A stretch of DNA of 64,000 bases from Mycobacterium sp. OAS707 (GTDB lineage Bacteria; Actinomycetota; Actinomycetes; Mycobacteriales; Mycobacteriaceae), in NCBI RefSeq assembly GCF_014873705.1, contig NZ_JADBDS010000001.1:1798001-1862000 (forward strand), given 5' to 3'. How positions within the stretch are numbered: the first letter of the stretch is position 1; each line of letters begins with the position of its first letter. A program made the translations under genes and the position numbers. Below, in pieces: positions 27,265 to 36,818 of this stretch. The notes beneath the pieces were generated by a model. It worked only from the letters and a program-made list of their open reading frames with translations, searched no databases and was not told where the DNA came from.

Positions 27265-29609
27265 CAGTCTTTCGCGAACGCCCGCGCGAACTCTCGTTCC
27301 AAATCCACGTACGGCTTGCCTGACACGTCGACGTTCACCATTGCGATGGTGCCACCTGTGAACGGGAACGGCGCCTTGTACGTCCGCGAAACCGGCGATC
27401 CGGTGTTCTGCCCCACACTGAGGCTGGCTCCCGCGAGCCCGAACGTGCCGGGATGGATCTTCATGCCGGACAGCGATGCCACCTCGGCGTCGTCGATGTA
27501 GAGCGCCGTATCGCCGACGGGGGTGTGGCTGCCCTCCACCGTCCCGGTGCGCACAAAGGCGACGCCGAAAGTGTGCTTGCCCAACGGAACGGCATCCGAC
27601 GACAGCTTCTGCTCCTGCTCGCCGAGGAAGTTGTAGATGTAGTGCAACCGGCCGTCCTGGACGAACAGCACGTGCCCGCCGTGTGCGCCACCGTGTTTGA
27701 TGATCACACCCTCGGCGCCGCTGTCGATCGTCACTTCGGCGATCATCGCGAACGACCGGCCCTGGATCTCAACGGCGGCACCCATGCCGACGTCGGCGGT
27801 GCCGGGGTAATAGGTGTAGGACTCGCGGGTGCCGGTGAGGTACGGCCGATACCGCGTCATCGTCTCGAGGATGTTCAAGTCGGCCAGCGGCAAGCCGTTG
27901 TATTTGTCGGCTTCTCTGAACCACAACTTCTTGAGTTCTTCGAGTTTGTCGGGATTCTCGGCGGCCAGATCGTGGCATTGGCTGCGGTCGGCCTGGATGT
28001 GGAACAGCTCCCAGCGGTCCTTGTCGAAGTGGGACCAGCCTGCGGGCGACGCGGCGTGCACGGTGTTGGCGAACCAGCCCTTGTCCCAGATGCCGCGGGT
28101 GCCGAGCATCGCGTAGAACTGCGTCTCCTTGCCGGTCGGCGCATGCGGATTGTCAAGGGCCACTTTGATGCTCACACCGTCGAGAGGCTTCTGCGGAACG
28201 CCGCGAACCGTCGCGGGCGGGGTGATGTCGAGCAGGTCATACACCGTCGGGGTGATGTCGCAGACGTTGACGTAGTTGTCGCGCACCTCCCCGTGGGCTT
28301 TGATTCCCTTGGGCCAGCTGATGATTGCGGTGTCCGCGATGCCGCCTTCGTGTGAGGCGTAGCGCTTGAACAGCTTGTAGGGCGTGTTGAACGCCATCGC
28401 CCATCCGATTGGATAGTGGTTGTACGTCTCGGGGCCGCCGAGGTTGTCCATCACCTTCAGGCTTTCCTCGACGCTGTCGATGTACCCGTTGAAGAATTTG
28501 ACCTCGTTCACCGACCCGTTCGGACCGCCTTCGCCACTGGCACCATTGTCGGAGATGACCACGATGATGGTGTTGTCGAGCTGACCGGACTCATCCAAAT
28601 AGTCCAGGATGCGGCCGATTTGGGCGTCGGTGTAGGACAGGAAGCCTGCGAACACCTCGGCCATCCTTGCGAACAGTCGCTTCTCGTCGTCGCCAAGGGA
28701 TTCCCACGGTCGCACGGTGTCCTGCGGCGGCCATGGCTCACCGTTGGGCCCCTTGACCTCCAGGTATGGGTTGATCGGCGACAGTTCGGTGTCCGGCGGG
28801 ACGATGCCGAGCTGCTTCTGGTTCTCCAGCACGATTTCGCGGTACCGTTCGTAGCCCATGTCGAAGCGGCCCGCGTACTTGTCGGCCCATTCCTTGAATA
28901 CGTGATGTGGCGCATGGCCGGCGCCAGGGCAAACGTAGGAGAACCACGGCTTGTCGGGCGCGATCACCTTGGCGTCGCGGATGAATTCGATTGTCCTGTC
29001 GGCGATGTCCTTCGACAGGTGGTAGCCGTCCTCCGGTGTTCCCGGCGGCGCGATCGGGTGGTTGTCGTAAACGAGTTCGGGATACCACTGGTCGGTCTCA
29101 CCGCCCATGAAACCGTAGAACCGCTCGAACCCGCGCGCCAGTGGCCAATGCCGTTTGGTGGCAGCAAGATTCGACTCTTCCAGCGGCGTGAGGTGCCACT
29201 TGCCGACGCAATAGGTGTTGTAGCCGTTCTCGACCAGGACCTCCGACAGCAGCGCGGTGTCGTCGGGGATCCGGCCGTTGCAGCCGGGAAAGCCGTCGGT
29301 GAACTCTTCGATCGTGGCCATCCCGACTGTGGTCGGGTTGCGGCCCGTCAGCAACGAGGCCCGCGTTGGCGAGCACAGCGCGGTCGTGTGGAACTGCGAC
29401 AGCCGCACACCGCGTTCGGCGATACGACTCATGGTCGGCATTTCGACCAAGCCGCCGAAGCAGTCCCACGTCGCGATGCCGGTGTCGTCCCACACGAGAT
29501 ACAAGACGTTGGGCGCATCCTGTTGCGCGGTCGGTGCGGCGTACGGTCCCCAGTCGGGCTCGGAATCCCGGATGTCCAGCTCGATCTTGCCGTTGAATTC
29601 CCTCGCCAT
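27264..29609 (-). CDS. atsA: arylsulfatase (type I, formylglycine-dependent)
   Basis: 781 residues, close to Rv0711 (AtsA). The N-terminal metal-binding motif is YLVWDDTGIATWDCFGG. The signature is CSPTRASLLTGRNPTTVG, whose first Cys becomes formylglycine. Further residues: GKWHL, HAPHH and VVISDNGASGEGG for calcium and substrate binding. The C-terminal 200 residues form a beta-sandwich typical of the long arylsulfatases. There is no signal peptide, so it is probably cytoplasmic. It is the first gene of the operon with the lipoprotein and FGE. The sulfate ester it attacks is unknown. Confidence 0.93.
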   Translation of the reverse strand: MAREFNGKIELDIRDSEPDWGPYAAPTAQQDAPNVLYLVWDDTGIATWDCFGGLVEMPTMSRIAERGVRLSQFHTTALCSPTRASLLTGRNPTTVGMATIEEFTDGFPGCNGRIPDDTALLSEVLVENGYNTYCVGKWHLTPLEESNLAATKRHWPLARGFERFYGFMGGETDQWYPELVYDNHPIAPPGTPEDGYHLSKDIADRTIEFIRDAKVIAPDKPWFSYVCPGAGHAPHHVFKEWADKYAGRFDMGYERYREIVLENQKQLGIVPPDTELSPINPYLEVKGPNGEPWPPQDTVRPWESLGDDEKRLFARMAEVFAGFLSYTDAQIGRILDYLDESGQLDNTIIVVISDNGASGEGGPNGSVNEVKFFNGYIDSVEESLKVMDNLGGPETYNHYPIGWAMAFNTPYKLFKRYASHEGGIADTAIISWPKGIKAHGEVRDNYVNVCDITPTVYDLLDITPPATVRGVPQKPLDGVSIKVALDNPHAPTGKETQFYAMLGTRGIWDKGWFANTVHAASPAGWSHFDKDRWELFHIQADRSQCHDLAAENPDKLEELKKLWFREADKYNGLPLADLNILETMTRYRPYLTGTRESYTYYPGTADVGMGAAVEIQGRSFAMIAEVTIDSGAEGVIIKHGGAHGGHVLFVQDGRLHYIYNFLGEQEQKLSSDAVPLGKHTFGVAFVRTGTVEGSHTPVGDTALYIDDAEVASLSGMKIHPGTFGLAGASLSVGQNTGSPVSRTYKAPFPFTGGTIAMVNVDVSGKPYVDLEREFARAFAKD

Positions 29610-29662
29610 GACAGCCTCGTCCCGGGTTTGTTATCGCCGTGTCTTCGACGATCGCACCGAAC

Positions 29663-30355
29663 CTACACCGGCTGCGTATCGCTTAGCTGAGAAATTGACG
29701 ACCGCGGCATTACAGTTTTTCGGTTCAACCAACGCCGCACCGAGAAGAACGGAATCGACCAGCCCAGCCACGCGCCGATGCCGGCCACCAACCAGACGAA
29801 ATACTCCTGATTTCCCCCAAACATGCTGTCCTGCAACGGCAGGAACACGACTATCAACAACGGCGTCCAAATCCGGTTCGCGATGATCGACAATGCAAGC
29901 GTCGCACTGAGGACCATGTGTCGCCGATGCGTCACGAATTGCCGCTGCCGTGCGGCGAGGTAGCCATTGATCGTGAACCACAGCCACAGCGTGGCGAGCA
30001 GAACGTTACTGACGGCCAGGAACGGGCCGAACGGCGTCATCGCGCCGATCACCATGGCGCACACCGCGGCGGGGATCGCGGCGAACACGTAGACCCGCCC
30101 CACCCTGCGGTGCAGAACAGGTCGCCGCTTCCGCAGTCCCGGCCAGATCTGCGCGACTGCCGCCACCATCGCGATGCTCGCGAGCATCACGTGACCGACC
30201 AGCAGCGGGTAGTGCAGTGCGAACGTCGCGGGCACCCGGGTGCCTCCGGTGAAGTAGGGCGGCAACGAATAGACCAGAAACGCGACGACGACAACAGCGA
30301 GGACGAAAGCGGGCCAATTCCGCCGCTGGCCGGGTTTTGCGTATGACATACGCAT
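29663..30355 (-). CDS. DUF2306-like integral membrane protein
   Basis: 230 residues from ATG 30355 (ATG 30349 also possible); the longer open frame to 30634 runs antisense through the TetR gene. Six to seven hydrophobic segments. The conserved stretch GLRKRRPVLHRRVGRVYVFA between helices 2 and 3 is the DUF2306 hallmark, and HRRHMVLSATLALS follows. The function is unknown; the His-rich boundaries recall heme or quinone membrane proteins, but this is not established. Both candidate start codons lie inside or beside the palindromes at 30339-30372, so repression by the divergent TetR protein is likely. Confidence 0.8.
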   Translation of the reverse strand: MRMSYAKPGQRRNWPAFVLAVVVVAFLVYSLPPYFTGGTRVPATFALHYPLLVGHVMLASIAMVAAVAQIWPGLRKRRPVLHRRVGRVYVFAAIPAAVCAMVIGAMTPFGPFLAVSNVLLATLWLWFTINGYLAARQRQFVTHRRHMVLSATLALSIIANRIWTPLLIVVFLPLQDSMFGGNQEYFVWLVAGIGAWLGWSIPFFSVRRWLNRKTVMPRSSISQLSDTQPV

Positions 30356-30372
30356 GAGCGTACGACATACGC
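30339..30372. promoter_or_regulatory. paired palindromes, probable TetR operator
   Basis: GCGTATGACATACGC (30339-30353, perfect 6-bp arms) and GCGTACGACATACGC (30358-30372, one mismatch) are two copies of the same 15-bp palindrome, 19 bases apart. They overlap the start codons of the DUF2306 gene and end 30 bases before the divergent TetR gene. This is the classical layout for TetR autoregulation. Confidence 0.8.
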
Positions 30373-30402
30373 TTTCCCTAGGTCTACCGATTAGGCTGGT
30401 GT

Positions 30403-31107
30403 GTGATGACCTCTGACGAACCGCTGCCCAGAGCACTGGAGATCCTCTGGCGGGACGAGCCGCCGGGGCGGCGTACGCGCGGCCTGAGCCGCGAGCGCAT
30501 CGTCGCGTCCGCGATCGATTTGGTCGAGACGGAAGGGTTGGCCGCGCTGTCCATGGCGCGGTTGGCCGATCGGCTGGGCTGCGGCACCATGTCGCTGTAC
30601 CGCCACGTCGCCAACAAGGACGAGTTGTTGACATTCATGTTGTCGACGGCACCCGACCCGCCGCCCACACCGGCCGATCCATCGAATTGGCGTGGTGCGC
30701 TGAGTGATTGGGCTTGCGGGCTGTGGGAGGTCTATCACAGCCATCCATGGGTGCTGCAGACCGCTGCGGCGGGTCCGCCGCTGGATCCAGGGCAGTTGGC
30801 GTGGCTGGACGCCGGCCTTGCCGCGCTGGCCGAAACGACGTTGCCAGAGCGCGACAAGCTGGCTGCCGTCATGGCGGTGCTGCATTACGTCCGCGGCGCT
30901 GCGGCATTGAGCATCGAGGCCGCCAGCCAAGGTCCTGACTATCCGGCCCTGCTTCGGCGACTGTTGGACGGCGGCCGGTTTCCGGCACTGGCGGCCGCGC
31001 TGCAGGCCGGGGTCTTCGACGACGCCGACAACGATCACCTCGCCGAATTCCGTTCCGGTCTGGGTCAGCTGCTCGACGGCATCGCCGCAAAGGTCGAGCC
31101 TCGCTGA
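30403..31107 (+). CDS. TetR-family regulator with TetR_C_1-type C-terminus
   Basis: 234 residues from GTG 30403 or ATG 30406. The helix-turn-helix is at about residues 30-75: LSRERIVASAIDLVETEGLA, then LSMARLADRLGCGTMSLYRH. The C-terminal region (ALSDWACGLWEVYHSHPWVL) resembles the TetR/AcrR C-terminal domain found in drug-efflux repressors. It is divergent from the DUF2306 membrane protein with two palindromes between them, so that gene is the likely target. Confidence 0.9.
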   Translation: MMTSDEPLPRALEILWRDEPPGRRTRGLSRERIVASAIDLVETEGLAALSMARLADRLGCGTMSLYRHVANKDELLTFMLSTAPDPPPTPADPSNWRGALSDWACGLWEVYHSHPWVLQTAAAGPPLDPGQLAWLDAGLAALAETTLPERDKLAAVMAVLHYVRGAAALSIEAASQGPDYPALLRRLLDGGRFPALAAALQAGVFDDADNDHLAEFRSGLGQLLDGIAAKVEPR

Positions 31108-31203
31108 ATACACGGTCGGCACGATCACGTGCGCGAGTGCGCCGTCAGGTGTGACATGCACCGACTCGGGCACCGGTGATTTCTTCCAGGTGTCGCGGGA
31201 CGC

Positions 31204-31950
31204 CTACCAGCTCGGTTGACCCGCGCTGAGCGGTTTCCTCAGCACCACAGTGGCGAAGCTTGTCCACCAGGGCACAGGGTGTCGCAGCAGCCATCGCGTC
31301 TTCGCCTGCTCAGCGGCTTCAAGCGGCGGCAGCATCGCGTAGTAACGATGCCCGAATGCCGCGGTGAACGACTCCACGGTGAAGCCGACGCTCTGGTAGC
31401 GCGCGAGTGTCCGCCGCGTTGGACCAGTGCACCAGCGGTAGTAAGCAGGGAACTTCTCGTGTTTGGGGTCGTCGATGCGGCCCGGTTGGATTCTGCGCAG
31501 CACCGCGCGGGCGAACTCCTCCGGGATGAGCCGGTTAGCAACGAACGGCAACGTGAAAAGCGTTGGGAAGAAATGCACTGCGCGCCCGCCGGGTTTCAGC
31601 AGCCGCAGGCAGTTCTCGTGGAATGTCCGCGCGTCGGGCAGGTGCTCGCACAACATCTTGGAGAAGACGAGGTCGTAGCGCTCCAGGCCGTCGTGGATGG
31701 GCTGGCAGAGATCAGCGACGCGGGTGTCGAAATCACCTACGCCCAGCGCGAGTTCGTGCGCCGAGACGTCGATCACCACCCGCTCGGGAACGGATCGCCA
31801 CTGTTCGGCCGCCAGGATCGGGTTGGCGCCGCCTCCCAACTCCGCTACGGACTGCGCTTCGGCCGCGAGCTTGAGCAGCAACTCGTCGTAGTTCTCCCAT
31901 AGCTCGGATGCGCCGGTGTAGCTGATCGTTTCAGTCGGGCTGACGGCCAT
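31204..31950 (-). CDS. SAM-dependent methyltransferase (Methyltransf_11-like)
   Basis: 248 residues. SAM motif AQSVAELGGGANPILAAEQW with Asp in VVIDVSAHELALG, then LVFSKMLCEHLPDARTFHEN and LRLLKPGGRAVHFFPTLF. The long basic C-terminal part (VLRRIQPGRIDDPKHEKFPA) is less typical. A 196-base AT-richer gap separates it from the divergent zwf gene. The substrate is unknown; small-molecule or glycolipid methylation is possible given the neighbouring polysaccharide genes, but this is only context. Confidence 0.8.
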   Translation of the reverse strand: MAVSPTETISYTGASELWENYDELLLKLAAEAQSVAELGGGANPILAAEQWRSVPERVVIDVSAHELALGVGDFDTRVADLCQPIHDGLERYDLVFSKMLCEHLPDARTFHENCLRLLKPGGRAVHFFPTLFTLPFVANRLIPEEFARAVLRRIQPGRIDDPKHEKFPAYYRWCTGPTRRTLARYQSVGFTVESFTAAFGHRYYAMLPPLEAAEQAKTRWLLRHPVPWWTSFATVVLRKPLSAGQPSW

Positions 31951-32146
31951 GGGTTAGTCGCACCTCCGCGGGTTGCGGGGGACTCTAGTGACAAATTATC
32001 AAAAGTGTCAATTGTCGAGATCGGCCCGCCACCACTCGGTGTTTAGGTTGCGGCCTTTCGTGCAAAGTTAAGAAGGGCCGTCGGGTGCGTGATGCGGCGG
32101 TGGCCAATGGTTTGGCAGCCTGCAAAAACCGTGGGGCGGTGGAAGT

Positions 32147-33667
32147 ATGCCGAGAGTGACGACCAGCAACCCGCAGACGATTTCGTATCCGGCAGTGGGC
32201 TCGCGCCCGTACCGACAGGACGAAGTCGCGGTCGACCCTCACGTTGTCGTGCTCTTCGGCGCTACGGGAGACCTGGCTCGTCGCAAGTTGATTCCTGGCC
32301 TCGCCTACCTCGACCAGTCCGAACTGGCTCCCCACATCGAGATTGTCGCCACCTCGCTGGAGGACATCTCCACCGACGAGTTCCTGAAGGTGGCCAAGGA
32401 AGCGATCGAGGACTTCGGGACGCACAAGCTCAACACGGACCAGTGGGGCCGCTTCGCCAAATCGGTGAGCTACGTGCCGCAGAGCGCAGGACCCGAAGCG
32501 CTGGCCGCCGCCGTCGCCACCGCCGAGGAGAAACTCAGTAAGGGAGTCCGCCGTCTGCACTATCTTTCGGTACCGCCGAAGGCCGCGCGAGCTGTGATCG
32601 ACACGCTGCGAGAGGCCAACCTGGTGGACCGGTCCCGCGTTGTGATGGAGAAGCCGTTCGGCACCGATCTGGCCAGTGCCGTAGCGCTCAACGACTTCGT
32701 GCACGAGACCTTCAGCGAAGAGCAGATCTTTCGCATCGACCACTTCCTCGGCAAAGAGGCGGCGCTGAACATCCTGGCGTTCCGCTTTGCGAACGGGCTG
32801 TTCGAGCCGATTTGGAATCGCAACTTCATCGACCACATCCAGATCGACATCCCCGAAACCCTCGGTCTCGACGAGCGCGCCAACTTCTACGAGAGCACCG
32901 GCGCGTACAAGGACATGGTGGTCACCCATCTGTTCCAGGTGATGGCTTTCGTCGTGATGGAGCCTCCCACTGCGCTGGAGCCGCGTGCCATCAGCGAGGA
33001 GAAGAACAAGGTATTCAGATCGATGCTGCCCGTCGACCCGGCTCACGTGGTCCGCGGCCAGTTCGCCGGCTATCGCGAATTAGACGGCGTGGCAAAGGAT
33101 TCCGACACCGAGACATTCGTCGCGCTCAAGGTCGGCATCGACAACTGGCGATGGGCGGGCGTGCCGATCTACTTGCGCACGGGCAAGCGGATGGCCGAGG
33201 GCATGCGCATCATCTCGATCGCGTTCAAGGAGGCGCCGCGCACGATGTTTCAGCACGGCTCCGGTGTCGGCGCCCAGGGGCCGGACCACTTGACGTTCGA
33301 CCTCGCCGACAATTCCAAGGTGTCGCTGTCGTTCTACGGAAAGCGGCCGGGTCCTGGCATGAAGCTGGACAAGCTGTCGATGCAGTTCTCCACCCAGGAG
33401 GTCGACTCCGGCACCGACGTGCTGGAGGCCTACGAACGGTTGATGCTCGACGCGATGCGCGGCGACCACACGCTGTTCACGACGGCCGAGGGCATCGAGT
33501 CGCTGTGGGAGCGATCGGAGGGCTTGCTCTCCGATCCCCCGTCGGCCAAGTCCTACCCGCAGGGCACGTGGGGACCCAACGCGATTCATCAGCTGATCGC
33601 ACCGCATGCATGGCGGCTGCCGTTCGAGCGCGCGTGGCGAGAAGCCAAGAACGACAACAACGACTAG
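32147..33667 (+). CDS. zwf: glucose-6-phosphate 1-dehydrogenase
   Basis: 506 residues. The NADP motif VVLFGATGDLARRKLIPGLA lies near residue 30, EKPFGTDLASA follows, and the active-site motif RIDHFLGKEAALNIL contains the catalytic His and substrate-binding Lys. The C-terminal half binds substrate and forms the dimer. It oxidises glucose 6-phosphate to 6-phosphogluconolactone, the entry to the pentose phosphate pathway. It is isolated from tal, tkt and gnd here, so it is probably one of two zwf copies. ATG 32147; GTG 32156 is an alternative. Its end overlaps the convergent GT-C gene by 4 bases. Confidence 0.95.
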   Translation: MPRVTTSNPQTISYPAVGSRPYRQDEVAVDPHVVVLFGATGDLARRKLIPGLAYLDQSELAPHIEIVATSLEDISTDEFLKVAKEAIEDFGTHKLNTDQWGRFAKSVSYVPQSAGPEALAAAVATAEEKLSKGVRRLHYLSVPPKAARAVIDTLREANLVDRSRVVMEKPFGTDLASAVALNDFVHETFSEEQIFRIDHFLGKEAALNILAFRFANGLFEPIWNRNFIDHIQIDIPETLGLDERANFYESTGAYKDMVVTHLFQVMAFVVMEPPTALEPRAISEEKNKVFRSMLPVDPAHVVRGQFAGYRELDGVAKDSDTETFVALKVGIDNWRWAGVPIYLRTGKRMAEGMRIISIAFKEAPRTMFQHGSGVGAQGPDHLTFDLADNSKVSLSFYGKRPGPGMKLDKLSMQFSTQEVDSGTDVLEAYERLMLDAMRGDHTLFTTAEGIESLWERSEGLLSDPPSAKSYPQGTWGPNAIHQLIAPHAWRLPFERAWREAKNDNND

Positions 33668-35346
33668 CTCTGCTTCACCGGCTCGTTGACCCGATACAGC
33701 CGCCACACCGGCTGGCTGTCACCGTCATTGGCGATTTCCAGTTCGAGCGTCGCGATATCGGCGCCGGTCTCAAATAACGTGGGATACCTCAGATTCAGTG
33801 CATCAGAAGCCCCGCGGCCGACCGGCGGCACCGCGAGCATGTACTTGATCCCGTTCTCTATCGGCGCGTTGAGCAAGTCGGTGAAGTCCGGATCCGACGG
33901 CACCACAAAGACTTTCGGACGCCGCGACGCGGCAAGCACAGCGAATCCGTACACCGTGTCGGTGAGCACAGAGCTCTCCGGCAGGTCGAGCTTCTCGAGG
34001 TAGCGCGCGATGTGGCGTTCGGTGGAGAAGCTGGCCGCGATCCGCTGCTCGGTGGCCTTCCGTTCGCTGGTGCTGCCGGGATCCGGTGCGAGCACAGCGC
34101 CAAGGGCGTACTCCTGCGGCGCATACTTCGGCTGACCCATCCCCCACGCCGTGATCGGCAGGGCGATCGCCATCGCTGCCGCAACGGGGAGGTAGGCGGG
34201 AAGCGAGTTTCGCCGGTGTGTCGGTGGCGGCGATGTCGGGGCATATTTTCCGCGCCGTTTGGCAACCACCAATCGGCCGTCGGGCACAGCGAGCATGGCC
34301 AGGCATGCTGTGAGTGGAATGGCCACCATGTAGAAACGCAAGAACGGGAAGGTCGATCCCATCGCATAGCTCAACGTCTGAAACGCCAGCGCCGCACCGT
34401 ATATCACAGTCGGCACCAGCAGCACGTGCCAGCGCTGTCGTCGCCACCGCTGCGCGGCCGCCCATGCGGCGATGGGGACCAGGGTCGGTGCGAGCAGCGA
34501 AACGCACACCGCGGCGAACGACACGCCGTCGCCGAATCCCGGTTTCGTCTGGCCGGACTGCGCAAGGATCGCCGAGTTCCCGTACTGCGACGTGAATTGC
34601 GCGAACCCTTCTCCGGTGATCAGCCAGCTGATCACCGCCCAGCCGACGAAGGTGGCCACCCCGGGACCGCTGACCATGATCATGTCCAGCACCGCCCGGC
34701 GAATTCGTGGGGCGGCCCTGGCCCGTAGGTAGGTGGTTGCGCCGACCAGTAAGCCTGCCGCCGCAATACATGCCACAGCGTCGTAGCGGGTCAGATAGGC
34801 CATTCCCATCGCTATGCCACCGGCGACGATCAGGTGATGCACATCGTCGTCGGTCATCCACAGGATGAGCCTGCGGACAGCCCATGACATGAAGAAGACG
34901 AAGGGCGCCTCACTCATTCCGTTGGCGCCGTAGAAGACGATCATCGGGTTGAGCGCAAACAGTGCCGTGATCGCGATCGAATACCCCCGCGGCAACCCGC
35001 GGTCGGTTCCCATGTTGAGAATCTGCACCACCGCGCCTGCCATGAAAACGGCCGACATGATCGTTCCGGAAAACGCGCGGGCAGCCATGTCGGGCCACAC
35101 GGCGCTGAGGGCGACGGCGGGGATCTGAACCATCGACGCAAGGGGCGTGAAGATGAATCCAATGGCGGCCAGGTGCGGGTCGCGGCTGAACAACACCGAC
35201 TGTGCCGCAGCAACTCTCGACAGCGTGTCACCGAGGATGAACCCGTGTTGCACCTGCAGCCAATATCCGACCATCAAGTAGACCGCGAGCGAAATGAAGT
35301 ATGCGGTCACCTTCAGGCTGCGATTCGAAGATGCCCGCGCGGTCAC
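33664..35346 (-). CDS. GT-C-type membrane glycosyltransferase-like protein
   Basis: 560 residues from GTG 35346, which overlaps the stop of the upstream glycosyltransferase (GTGA); an open extension to 35799 is shadow sequence. About ten membrane segments. The acidic residue in the first extracytoplasmic loop, HGFILGDTLSRVAAA near residue 30, fits the catalytic Asp of polyprenyl-phosphate-sugar-dependent GT-C enzymes. MAYLTRYDAVACIAAA and a C-terminal soluble domain (SVLTDTVYGFAVLAASRRPK) follow, as in PMT/ArnT-like proteins. It is the last gene of a four-gene operon with a BcsB-like protein and a processive glycosyltransferase, so it may add lateral sugars to the polymer. Confidence 0.75.
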   Translation of the reverse strand: MTARASSNRSLKVTAYFISLAVYLMVGYWLQVQHGFILGDTLSRVAAAQSVLFSRDPHLAAIGFIFTPLASMVQIPAVALSAVWPDMAARAFSGTIMSAVFMAGAVVQILNMGTDRGLPRGYSIAITALFALNPMIVFYGANGMSEAPFVFFMSWAVRRLILWMTDDDVHHLIVAGGIAMGMAYLTRYDAVACIAAAGLLVGATTYLRARAAPRIRRAVLDMIMVSGPGVATFVGWAVISWLITGEGFAQFTSQYGNSAILAQSGQTKPGFGDGVSFAAVCVSLLAPTLVPIAAWAAAQRWRRQRWHVLLVPTVIYGAALAFQTLSYAMGSTFPFLRFYMVAIPLTACLAMLAVPDGRLVVAKRRGKYAPTSPPPTHRRNSLPAYLPVAAAMAIALPITAWGMGQPKYAPQEYALGAVLAPDPGSTSERKATEQRIAASFSTERHIARYLEKLDLPESSVLTDTVYGFAVLAASRRPKVFVVPSDPDFTDLLNAPIENGIKYMLAVPPVGRGASDALNLRYPTLFETGADIATLELEIANDGDSQPVWRLYRVNEPVKQS

Positions 35347-36818
35347 GAGGTATCCGCGTTGTCTGGTCGTTCGGCCAACCCGTGGAAGGTCTTCTCCCAG
35401 TATGAGGGATTGCGGACCAACTGATAGCAACCCTTGGCGGCGGCCACGCTCATCATCAGCCAGAAGACGGGCACGGTCAGCGCCGCTGTGAGCAGATCGG
35501 CCCGGTCGTCTTCGCGCAACGTGATCAGATTCATGTACAGCGTCGCAGCATTGCCCAACACGAGCGCAATCAGCGCGGGAAAGTATATGTACCAGGGGAA
35601 TACGGCTTCGATCGCGGCAGGCTGACCGAGAAACCACACCAGCGTGATCAACCAGAACGCGAGGTTGAGTAGCGCGATGATCGGAGTACCACCAAGGACG
35701 AGGTTGAACCGGATGAAGCTGCGCCAGCCGATCGTCCGCAGCAGTCGGACGGGACGCCGGATCTGTACCAGCCAGGTCTGCAGGTAGCCCTTGTACCAAC
35801 GAGAGCGTTGCCGAATCCAGTTGATCGCGTCGCTATTGGCTTCCTCCAGAGTGCTGGAGTCGATGACGGCGGTGTGGTAACCGCGCGAAGCTATGCGCAG
35901 CCCCAGGTCGGCGTCTTCTGTGACGTTGAATGGGTCCCACGCCCCGATCTCGTCGAGAACTGCACGGCGGAGGTGATTCGACGTGCCGCCCAACGGAATA
36001 GGCGAGCTGCTTCGCATCATCCCCGGCAGCAGATATCCGAACCACAGCCGGTACTCCGCGGTGAACCACGCCGTCAGCATGTTCTGATGCCCGTTGTGGT
36101 AGACCAGCTTGGCCTGCACGCATGCGACGGTGTCGGGAAGCTGCCGGAACGCTGCCACCACTCGGCGTAGTTGCAGCGGTTCAGGCAGATCCTCGGCGTC
36201 GTAGATGGTGACGATGTCGCCTGTTGCGAAGGATAAACCGTAGTTGCAGGCCTTTGGCTTGGTGCGAGGCTCGGCCGGCGGGACGAGCAGGATGGTGATC
36301 GCGTCTGATTCCGCGGAATTGCGTGCCGCGGCAATGGTTATGTCGTCGTCGGCTTCGAGCAACAGCAACACCTGAAGCTTGTCTGCCGGGTATTGCAGCG
36401 CAGCCATTGCGCCGATGAGCTCCCCGACCACCTCAGGTTCGTTATACGCAGGAACCAGGATCGTGTACGGCGGGAGGTCGGCATCGCAGATACCAAGGGC
36501 TTTCTCGTCGGGGATGACGATGGCCCGCGCGGCCAGACCGTCGCGAAAGATCAGCAGCCGATCGGCCATGGTCAGCAGGTAGCCGACCGTACTGATGCCG
36601 ACAAGGACGACCGCGGTACTCCCCGGCTGCCAGATCGCGCATCCCACCACAAGGGCCAGCAATGACCACAACGTCCATCGCTGCCACCTGACAACCGGCA
36701 CCGATGCGGAGCTGACGGGATCGTCCTCTCGCAAGCCCTCGATCGCCCGCCACAGAGCGAACTGCCGTTCCTCCTCACTGATCGTGTCGGGGTCCCACTG
36801 CTTGATCTCGGTGCTCAT
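35343..36818 (-). CDS. processive family-2 glycosyltransferase (cellulose/hyaluronan synthase-like)
   Basis: 491 residues. Two N-terminal membrane segments (about 45-85), then the GT2 domain: ILVPAYNEPEVVGELIGAMA, LLLLEADDDIT, IYDAEDLPEP (the DxD-type motif near residue 206), VTEDADLGLRIASRG (TED) and QRSRWYKGY (QxxRW near 335). All are required for processive synthases such as BcsA. Three or four C-terminal membrane segments follow, and there is no PilZ domain, so direct cyclic-di-GMP control is not expected. It would polymerise a UDP- or GDP-sugar and thread the chain through the membrane. It overlaps genes on both sides by 4 bases. Confidence 0.88.
   Translation of the reverse strand: MSTEIKQWDPDTISEEERQFALWRAIEGLREDDPVSSASVPVVRWQRWTLWSLLALVVGCAIWQPGSTAVVLVGISTVGYLLTMADRLLIFRDGLAARAIVIPDEKALGICDADLPPYTILVPAYNEPEVVGELIGAMAALQYPADKLQVLLLLEADDDITIAAARNSAESDAITILLVPPAEPRTKPKACNYGLSFATGDIVTIYDAEDLPEPLQLRRVVAAFRQLPDTVACVQAKLVYHNGHQNMLTAWFTAEYRLWFGYLLPGMMRSSSPIPLGGTSNHLRRAVLDEIGAWDPFNVTEDADLGLRIASRGYHTAVIDSSTLEEANSDAINWIRQRSRWYKGYLQTWLVQIRRPVRLLRTIGWRSFIRFNLVLGGTPIIALLNLAFWLITLVWFLGQPAAIEAVFPWYIYFPALIALVLGNAATLYMNLITLREDDRADLLTAALTVPVFWLMMSVAAAKGCYQLVRNPSYWEKTFHGLAERPDNADTS

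Noticed and set aside
31108..31203. Possible gene remnant in the gap between TetR and methyltransferase (minus-strand peptide containing VTPDGALAHVIVPTVY)
   Set aside because: Protein-like in appearance but only about 30 codons, without start or ribosome binding site and without recognisable family; not enough to call a pseudogene.
31989..32010. TGACA/TGTCA inverted pair in the methyltransferase-zwf gap as an operator
   Set aside because: Arms of 5 bases separated by 12 bases occur by chance in AT-richer promoter DNA.
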